Below, piece by piece: positions 56,978 to 64,000 of a stretch of 64,000 nucleotides of DNA. The first letter of the stretch is position 1, and each line of letters starts with the position of its first letter. The notes under the pieces were generated by a model. The model was not told the DNA's origin, did not search any database, and saw nothing but the letters and a program-made list of their open reading frames with translations. The DNA comes from Pohlia nutans (Eukaryota > Streptophyta > Bryopsida > Bryales > Mniaceae), in NCBI GenBank assembly GCA_022496805.1, contig CM040100.1, forward strand, positions 22,411,009 through 22,475,008, in the 5' to 3' direction. Both the position numbers and the translations under genes were made by a program.

Positions 56978-56980
56978 CTA

Positions 56981-57376
56981 CCTTCTAAACATATAGGAGG
57001 TGCCCACACGACGTCACCATGCAAGTTCACGCTCTCCATGGAAAGCCATCCTTACTCACGCTAAGCATGAATATTGATGGCCAATGGTGAGGAAACGTCG
57101 TGATAGGTCGATGAAGCTGGAGAGATTGATGAAACTAGGGTGTTGTTGGGGCTGGCAGCATGTTCTCTCAAATTAAATTAATTCCTCCTCCCATATGGCC
57201 TATAGTAGCTTGGTAGATTGTTTGGACTTCAGTTGTTGGGCATGCTCTTAGTTGGTTAATTTCACCATGCAGTAATGTGCTATAGTGGCGGACACCAAAC
57301 CCCAAAGGGCATGCAAATATTTTCCAAAAGAGTCATTGGGCAAAGAACAAAATTAAATATGAATTTCTCTAAATTT
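56981..57376. other. Spacer, no gene
   Basis: Mixed composition; nothing recognised. Confidence 0.4.
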
Positions 57377-57655
57377 CCCCCCCCCCCCTCCCTCCCTTCC
57401 CCTCCCCCCCGACGTTAATGCAAGAGGACAAAAACTGCCCCCAATTTTGAACATGTAGGGGCCCACCTTAAAAAATAACCCCCTCTTCCAAGGGTTTAAA
57501 ATTCCCAAGGAGGTCCCCCTAGATCAAATTTGAGCCGTTGGTCCCAAATTTGCAAAAGAAATTGCCAAAAAAAAACCCTAGGGTGCCCAAAATGAAAATT
57601 TCAGAAAATGGCGCCCATGGGTGAACAGTGCTTGCATTAACGTACCGGGGGGGGG
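57377..57655. mobile_element. C-tract/G-tract bounded MITE
   Basis: Starts with a long interrupted C tract (57377-57410) leading into CCCCCCGACGTTAATGCAAG, and ends CTTGCATTAACGTACCGGGG with a G run. The termini are thus inverted repeats (GACGTTAATGCAAG vs GGTACGTTAATGCAAG). Non-coding; family not recognised. The G-rich strand could form G-quadruplexes. Confidence 0.6.
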
Positions 57656-57757
57656 AGGATTATTTAGAGTCAGGAATTAAATATCTTCATCCACCATCAA
57701 GTTCTCTTATCTCTGCGCGCATCCGTATAAATGGTACACACTCCCGCATGCTCTTCT

Positions 57758-58564
57758 TTAACCCTTTAGTGCCCAGCTAACCACTAGCAGGGTTTTTTTT
57801 TGCACTGTAGCAGTGCTCCATGCATGCAATGGAGAGTGGTCCCTCCAGATTTAGACCATTGTGACTGTGCCACAACATTGAAGTTTGGCACCATGGTGCC
57901 AGAAAAAAAAACCCTGACCACTAGGTGTTCGTTGGGGCCCCCAAAAACACATTGGTGTAAGATCCGTGCAGAATTTGAATACAATCCCTGAAGTTCAGAT
58001 GTGTAACATTCTCGCTTATGTGAAAAAAAAATTGGTTCCAAGGTCTGGAACTACACATATACGCATGTACAAAAACGCATATACGGTCAATACGTAGAGA
58101 ACGTACAAAATGATTTTTGGATGGCATATAAAGAAAGTTCCGTCTGGATGGATGGCGATCGACGACTACAAGAAAACTCTGTAGTCCTACATGGCCTCGT
58201 CACGGATAAAGGCACACATTGTGTGCTATATTACAAAACTCATAAAGAAATGACAGATGTCAACACCAAAGGTATAAAGAAAGTTTTGGAAAGAACATAC
58301 ACGTATGGGAGGCGGCACTGTAGCATATTCTTGTAGTTTCTGCATTTCAGCGAATATACGGTCTTATCAAACATTATAATTTCCAGACCCATCAGTCGAA
58401 TGTTTTCAAGAATTGTTGGACTCCTTCACAATCAAGTGATGAGCAATTCAATACGGTTGGGTTTTTGTGATTTCTACGTCCTCATCTTCCAGATGCCCTC
58501 TGAATCTAAACAGCCTGGAAAAACATGCCTCATCTAAAAAGAACCCTGGGTGGTAAAGGGTTAA
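57758..58564. mobile_element. TTAA-type element family I, carrying a hAT MITE
   Basis: TTAACCCTTTAGTGCCCAG at the left and CTGGGTGGTAAAGGGTTAA at the right, 12 of 15 terminal positions matching. 807 bp including the hAT MITE at 57788-57916. A 71-codon ORF (58121-58336) has no recognised family. Confidence 0.8.
57788..57916. mobile_element. hAT MITE, copy 2
   Basis: 129 bp, CAGGGTTTTTTTTTTGCACTG at the left (CAGGG-type end) and AAAAAAACCCTG at the right, flanked by the exact 8-bp duplication ACCACTAG (57780-57787, 57917-57924). Confidence 0.92.
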
Positions 58565-59389
58565 CCCCTAAACTCCCAAGAGACCATTTTTTAATTGCTG
58601 CCCATTTTATCAAATTGCCCAAGTCCAAAAAATAACTTTTTTTCAAAATAAAAAATATAATGTTTTAGATAAACAAGTCTTCTTTCCAATGCAATTGGAA
58701 TTATGTCCATCCGATCAAAATTGCACTTAGGGGAATTTTTCAAAGTGAAACACCTTAAAGTTGAAAGGCAACTCCAACACTTTGGATAGACTTGCCAAAA
58801 AAATTTAACCAATGAAATTCATTAGGCACCTCAAAGGAACTTTTGTCAACTTACACGAGTTGCATGCCATGAGTTCTGCTATGAAATTGAAAAGACGTGA
58901 AACTTCACATAATGGTCTTTGAGGACGGAACGAAATGGAATAGTCATGGGAAGACCATCCAAGGATGTGAAAGGGTAGGTTACATCATAAAAAACCCTAC
59001 CCTAGGATAGTTGACGGCTCACCACTCGCTAACATACCCTATAAGCGTTGAAAATCCACAAGTGGAAACTATAATCATCAATACCATTTTTTTAAACCAA
59101 CTCCAACCTAAGGTAGTCACTGGAATGAAAGTGAAGAAATTAAAAGAGACTCATGATTGGAGCATCCTTATAAAGCCCTCTTAATTTTGAACACTCAAAT
59201 TTCAGATTTCTCAACAATGTAAAATCTTCAAATGAGGTCTATTCTCCAATCCCAATGGTCAAAAGATGTATCATAACTCAACTTAAACATCTAATGAAAA
59301 CACTAACTCCAACAAAGCTAAAGCACTTGATTTTTGGGCCTTTAACCAAAAACAATCCAAAAAATGAATGTTTGGTCTTTAGGAGTTAA
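58561..59389. mobile_element. TTAA-type element family J
   Basis: Left TTAACCCCTAAACTCCC, right TTTAGGAGTTAA (59386-59389). 829 bp, AT-rich, non-coding. Shares its left TTAA with the right end of the previous element. Confidence 0.7.
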
Positions 59390-59561
59390 GCACCAGGCAA
59401 TAAAACTTGATGCTCAACGGGCATTCTCCTACTAGTTTTCAATCTCATGTAGTTACCTACGTCCTTACAAAGTCTGAAGTCCTGAAGGCATCAGCTTAGA
59501 AGATCAAGAAAATAACGACAAAACAATCAATAGTGTTCAATGAGGGTTTAAGGTAAAAAAA

Positions 59562-59819
59562 ATGCAGATGACCTCACACTTCGATGAAGTGTGCAATTTT
59601 CCCCGAAGCCCTGTTCTGAGAGAATACATCACACACTACTATAACACTAAGTATCCTACTGCCAAACAAGTTCACTTTCCATTCCAGTCACTCCCAAGGG
59701 ACCGTCTAAAAATGCAAGAATTATGGCAATTGCACCTGTCAACCTACAGAATTGTTGACCTGGTGCATGATGAAGGTCTGACGCAAAAAATATTAGGTGC
59801 AATAATGTCCTTCGTCTGA
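59562..59819 (+). CDS. Unrecognised 85-codon ORF, possible gene fragment
   Basis: Reads like an ordinary globular protein (LREYITHYYNTKYPTAKQ; LQLHLSTYRIVDLVHDEG-like segments) with mixed charged and hydrophobic residues, unlike neighbouring ORFs from AT-rich repeats. No family recognised, no intron model and no neighbouring exon found. Could be a relic exon. Confidence 0.2.
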   Translation: MQMTSHFDEVCNFPRSPVLREYITHYYNTKYPTAKQVHFPFQSLPRDRLKMQELWQLHLSTYRIVDLVHDEGLTQKILGAIMSFV

Positions 59820-59879
59820 CCTATACATAATAGTTATCCTAAAACACAAATTCTCAATTCATGCCTCTACACTTGTAGG

Positions 59880-60242
59880 ATTTCATTAAAAGAAAAAACA
59901 CACAGAACGTCCTAATGACACATGCATGATTCCAAACAGCTGTGAGCTATGTTTACAATGAGCATAATTATCATCTAAGAATTCTATATCTGCTTTAACT
60001 AAGTGCCCTAGTGGCTGATTGTCAAAACTGTAAGATACTAATAGAAGTCTCCTGATGACAATTTGAATGACTGTCTAGTCGGTATTTGTTCCGCTCCAAC
60101 AAAGGAACCAAGATCCCCATAAGTACACATATTTGTTTCTTTTAGATATGCTCATGAAAATCCAAGTAAGAAGATTTAGAAAGGAAAAGTCAAAACCTGG
60201 AGTCGGAGGGGCGGGATTGCTGTTCAACGTCTCGCTTCTCGC
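59880..60242 (-). pseudogene. Duplicated fragment of TIM17 3' end
   Basis: Minus strand at about 60240-60187 encodes RSETLNSNPAPPTPGFDFS, nearly the same as the end of TIM17 (RSEKLDSFDANPAPPTPGFDLK is in the intact gene). The sequence beyond it (59921-60075) matches 60362-60500 downstream of TIM17 (AGTGCCCTAG.GGCTGATT; ACTAAT.GAAGTCT). A partial tandem duplication of the gene's 3' end, 354-441 bp apart, with loss of the stop context. Confidence 0.8.
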
Positions 60243-60533
60243 CTCCACATTTAGTGTGGAATTTCATTGAAAGAAGGGACAAATTATACTGTGTCCAAAA
60301 GTGCAAGACAGAGCGCTAAATGCCAGTTTCTGTTAAATGAAGAATAGCGCTACTAATGACACATGCATCATAATTTCAAAAAAGCTCTGAGCTCTGTTTA
60401 CAACGTGCATGATTATCATCGCCTAATTCTCTAAGTGCCCTAGCGGCTGATTTTCAAACCTGTATGATACTAATGGAAGTCTGTCCTGTTCCGCTGGAGG
60501 AAAAAAAAAAGAGAGAGAGTGAAAGAGACAGAC

Positions 60534-61199
60534 TCATTTCAAGTCGAAACCTGGAGTCGGAGGTGCAGGATTTGCATCAAAGCTGTCCAACTTCTCACTT
60601 CGAACGGGCTCAGGCTCCTCTTTCTTGCCTGCAAACCAACCGCTGAAGAAACCCCCGCTAGGGTTTGATGTTTGCTCGGGGTATGGCGAATACGAAGGGC
60701 CACCAGCTCCAGCGTACTCGGGATATGCGGAAGCGCCAGCAGGAATTGGAGGCATGTCTTCCAAGGCAGGCGGCTGTTGCATGTTGGCCATCATGCGATT
60801 CAACATGATACCCGCGCCTTCAATCAAACCTAACAAGACGCCGCCGAAGATGGCCGACCTGGCGGCCGATCGGGCGCCGGCTCTAAGCGACAGAAAGCCG
60901 CCAGTACCCGCGCCTGCCGCGATCGAGTTCCACGGATCCTCCTTCTGGCGCATGTACACCATGGAGCAATCGAACGTGCTGAACAAACCGCCCCAAACCG
61001 CAAAGCTGCCGCCGATTCGCGGCGCGTTCAGGCGCACGGCCTGCGTGCCGCCCAGCACCCGCTCGCCTTTCGGCGAATTCTTCATGCCCTTGATAAAATG
61101 AAACACCGATCCGCCCACGGCTCCCATGCTGAACGCGCCCCCGATGTCGTCCAGAATCCGGTCCGGGCACGGCTCCCGAGCGTGATCGGGCGTCGACAT
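60534..61199 (-). CDS. TIM17: Mitochondrial import translocase subunit TIM17
   Basis: 221-residue single-exon CDS. Tim17 forms the core of the TIM23 complex, which moves presequence proteins across the mitochondrial inner membrane. The start gives MSTPDHAREPCPDRILDDIGG as in plant TIM17. Conserved blocks: GAFSMGAVGGSVFHFIKG (first membrane segment), PRIGGSFAVWGGLFSTFDC, RQKEDPWNSIAAGAGTGG and SAIFGGVLLGLIEGAGIMLNRM. The cysteine pair C11/C78 corresponds to the yeast Tim17 C10/C77 disulfide. The C-terminal tail (about 140-221) is Pro/Gly/Tyr-rich and ends PTPGFDLK, similar to the plant tail ending. A leader intron probably ends at 61224 (TTGCAG on the minus strand). A duplicate of the 3' tail lies downstream. 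Confidence 0.96.
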   Translation of the reverse strand: MSTPDHAREPCPDRILDDIGGAFSMGAVGGSVFHFIKGMKNSPKGERVLGGTQAVRLNAPRIGGSFAVWGGLFSTFDCSMVYMRQKEDPWNSIAAGAGTGGFLSLRAGARSAARSAIFGGVLLGLIEGAGIMLNRMMANMQQPPALEDMPPIPAGASAYPEYAGAGGPSYSPYPEQTSNPSGGFFSGWFAGKKEEPEPVRSEKLDSFDANPAPPTPGFDLK

Positions 61200-61222
61200 A
61201 GTTTTCTCCTCTGATTCTTCTT

Positions 61223-61470
61223 CTGCAATAAATTTTCAAAAAAAACAAATTGAAAGTCTCCACGCAATTGAGTGAATGGGCTCCAAGACTAACTGAGCTA
61301 ATGCGGAATTTGACTACAAGAAAGGAACACAGGAGGAGATCTCCTCAAGGGCGCTGAGCGAGCGACCCCTGCCTTGAGCCCTAAGGCGAAGACAACTGCG
61401 AAACCCTAGCGCACGACGACGAGGTGCCGAAGGGGGAGAATTCAGAGCAAGTTCACTTTATATTAAACAG
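61223..61470 (-). promoter_or_regulatory. TIM17 leader intron end and probable promoter
   Basis: Minus strand: ATTGCAG acceptor just upstream of the start codon, a GC-richer leader at 61330-61440 containing TAGGGTTTCGCAG, and an AATATAAAG TATA-like box at about 61455-61463. Confidence 0.4.
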
Positions 61471-62459
61471 ACCTAAAGTAAACGTAAAAGTAAAAGTATC
61501 TAAAAGTAAAACACCACGGCTTGTGTAGGGCAATCACCGATTCCCATGGCGTTGCGGGAATAAAGCCCGAGGGGTTTGGTTTGTTTTTTTTCCCTTTCAA
61601 ATGATGTTTGGTTTCTTGGTAAATTGAGGTGTTAGGTTACTGAAACTCGATTGACGAGGTCTCACGGTCAAACCCGCATCCTGCTTGAGGTGTTCAAAGG
61701 GCATTACAAACGATACGGCATGCATTACGGAATTCTTTACATAGTTTTGTTTGCAGAATGCTTTGCAAGATATTCAAGTAAATAGTAGAGTTGACCAAAA
61801 AGAAGGACAAACTCATGTTATGTAAGGTGAGTACAAGGTGAGTCAAGGGCAGCCGAGTTGATTGGCACAGTTGCCAGAGAATCCCAAATAGAATACATGT
61901 TGAACTATTTTTGTCGTCAAAAAGACTGCAAAACTAGTTCTCATAGGAGTTTGGTGTCAAATGCATGTATTGTTTGACTAATGAGGTTTGCAAGCTTCTT
62001 TCTTGGCCATCCACCTTTTCCATCGGCTACATAATTTTGTTTATTATAGGATTACAGCAACCCCGAAGTCCAAGGAAAAGTAGAATTTTGAATATGAGTT
62101 TTCATTTTCGGCTACACTCCTGGAGAGCATACACTTCCATTTCCTAAAATGTTAGGGTCAAAACTGACGTTTTGATTTTGGTTAACTCAAGTGCAATGAA
62201 TTTTTTATATTCCAATAATCATAGAGGGCTTTAGGTTGGACAAAAGACTTCTGAAGTTAAATTAGCACCTCAATTTTTAATGAGAAATTTGAGGATAGCA
62301 GCCATCAGTAATGTTCTAACACCTTTTAAAAGCAACTCCACCAATGCACTAACCCCTTTTGAAAGCAATTCCTAGTTAGATTGGTACCAAACCTCGTATA
62401 CTAGCCTATACCTAAGTTTTGTTGGCTAAGAAGAATTTGGCTGATATCTAGAAGCAAAA
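61471..62459. other. Intergenic, no gene
   Basis: No ORF or defined repeat recognised. Confidence 0.4.
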
Positions 62460-63390
62460 TATCTAAGAAAGGTTGTTTTGTTACGTTACGTTAAGATCTC
62501 CCTAATCGTGCGTCTGCTGGTCGTGTTCTTGGTACCATTGGAAAACTCTCAACGAGGAGGGGTGCACGAAATTTGTTTCGTTGCATTTGGACCAATAGTG
62601 TCAAATTATGGATTTTCAATCAAATTTTGTCATCATAAATTGAACTAAATAATAGATAAATTATTCTAGAAAGCAAATTCAAATATAAAAGCACAGAGAA
62701 CACGATAATGCACAGGTACACGGGGAACACTGGGGACATATCGAACATCTAGGCAGGCAAACAACATAGGGCCACACTAGTCTATACATTAAGACAGGTT
62801 GTTTGTTTGTTTTGTTATGTTGAGATCTCCTGGACCATGCGTTTGCGGGCCACCTTGTAAATACCGTCAGAAATCTCTCAACAATGGGGGGTTGCACATA
62901 GTTGGTTTCGACGCGTTTGGAACAATGGTGTGAAAATTGTGGATTTTCAATCAAATTACATCATTGTAAATTGAATTAAATTATGAAAAATGGAATATGG
63001 ATGCTTTTGATGTCATTCTTGACATCGTCGGAAAGTTCTTGACGAACAAGGCTGCACAAACAAGGCTACACCCCACTTTAGACTTTAATGCGTGTCAGAT
63101 GATATTCAACTAGCATTTTAGATAGTCACTCAGGTTTTAAAATACTCACTAAACGTTTGAGTTTACAATCGTTTTGTAGCTTTTAGGCCTATAGTGTAAA
63201 AGTTATGGATTTTTAATGAAATTTCGTCACCATAAACTGAATTAAATGGTGTATAAATTATTCTTTAAAGCAAAAGCATGAGGAACACATGGAATGCACG
63301 GGAAATTCACATGAACATCGAGAATATGGGGAACACAGGGAATACAGGGAGCACGGAAATCATTTGTGCCAAAGGCATAGGGCCACACTA
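62460..63390. repeat. Diverged tandem repeat block
   Basis: GTTATGTT.AGATCTCC...CATGCGT..GCGGG, AGGAGGGGTGCAC, TTATGGATTTTCAATCAAATT and GGGCCACACTAGT recur two to three times between 62490 and 63390 (about 330 bp between the first two). GGGCCACACTAGT at about 62769 and 63380 closes each unit. Non-coding. Confidence 0.6.
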
Positions 63391-64000
63391 GTTAATATTA
63401 ACCAAAAGTGGTTTTGTTGTCAAAAAGTCTTTTAAGACAAATTGGTGATTTATTTTATAGCAATTTTTTTTAAGACAACAGCCATTCATAGGAATGTTCC
63501 AACTGCTTTTTAGATCAATCTCACTAGTGAATCTAGCATTTCTATTTCCAAACCTTGTATACCTAGCCAAATCGAAATGTTGTTAGTTAAGAGGACTTTG
63601 GCTAGCAATTGTAATTTTAGTGAATTTTCAAAAAAAATCTTGTAAATTCATTTGAAAAATATCTACGCATTTTATTTCAAATTCAACCTCTTCTAATAAG
63701 GATGTCTTACATACCCTCTTTAGAGTCAAAGCTAAAAAAGGTTAAAGAAGCCCCATTTTATAATACATTTAGGTATTGCTCAAAACCTGTTGGCATTTAG
63801 GAGTTAAGAGATATTGCCACTGCATAGCAGCTTTGGCACCTTTCTGCCAAATATTTAATTATTTAGAAAATATATTTAAAAAAACTAATAATCTCTAAAA
63901 TAATTTTTTTTCCCTTAAAAAAAGATTTTTTTGAAAAAATACTCCCAAATTCATGGCATCTATTTCTAGAATGATTTTCCGCCAAAGTTGCCATGCAAAT
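63391..64000. other. AT-rich end of window; orphan TTAA-type end
   Basis: Contains GGCATTTAGGAGTTAA ending at 63807, a right end of the TTAA-CCC family without a visible partner; the left end may be degraded upstream. No gene. Confidence 0.45.

Noticed and set aside
60625..61101. 158-codon plus-strand ORF
   Set aside because: Antisense shadow of TIM17.

Overview
The window looks like nuclear DNA of a land plant. Five genes belong to plant families with spliceosomal introns (GT..AG): the 3' end of an EDS5/DTX46-47-type MATE transporter (+), an ERD7-type senescence-domain protein (+), cytosolic ribosomal protein eL13 (+), an OBAP1-type oil-body-associated protein (-), and TIM17 (-). A sixth gene (+) joins CHY-type zinc-finger exons to a Ser/Thr-like protein kinase. 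I cannot name the species. A long-ORF piggyBac element and the CHY-kinase architecture make a non-seed plant (bryophyte, lycophyte or fern) my guess, but that is inference.

Layout. 1-2 kb: last four visible exons of the MATE gene, with two MITEs in its introns. 3.5-6.7 kb: ERD7-like gene with a stress-type promoter (DRE cores plus ABRE/G-box). 7.1-8.5 kb: a Tc1/mariner-type element and an 87-bp hAT-like palindrome. 10.1-12.3 kb: eL13 with site II/telo-box promoter. 12.8-21.8 kb: a nested block of TTAA-flanked elements around a 5.1-kb piggyBac element (15300-20408) whose 1083-codon transposase is intact. 21.8-28 kb: no intact gene, but an inverted, frameshifted second piggyBac fossil. 28.9-31.4 kb: three tandem arrays (142-bp, 49-bp, 164-bp units) and a GC-rich palindromic island. 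32.5-43.7 kb: transposon debris, including a decayed hAT-like gene, CACTA MITEs, a hAT MITE and a possible LTR. 44.5-49.8 kb: CHY zinc finger-kinase gene. 52.6-54.6 kb: OBAP1-like gene, with RY and G-box motifs upstream. 55.8-59.4 kb: another MITE cluster. 60.5-61.2 kb: TIM17, with a duplicated fragment of its 3' end downstream. 61.5-64 kb: diverged repeats.

Two things stand out. (1) A piggyBac element and about 17 short non-autonomous elements or remnants share the TTAA target and the terminal motif CCCYTAAACG; several are nested or share one TTAA back to back. This looks like a plant piggyBac/MITE system with a candidate autonomous member in the same window. (2) A multi-exon gene encodes two tandem CHY-like zinc-finger modules with matching intron phases, followed by a kinase domain with a DFE instead of DFG motif. 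I know of no described family with this arrangement, but I could not search.

All exon models come from reading frame, splice-site and family-motif inspection only; no alignment or transcript evidence was available.
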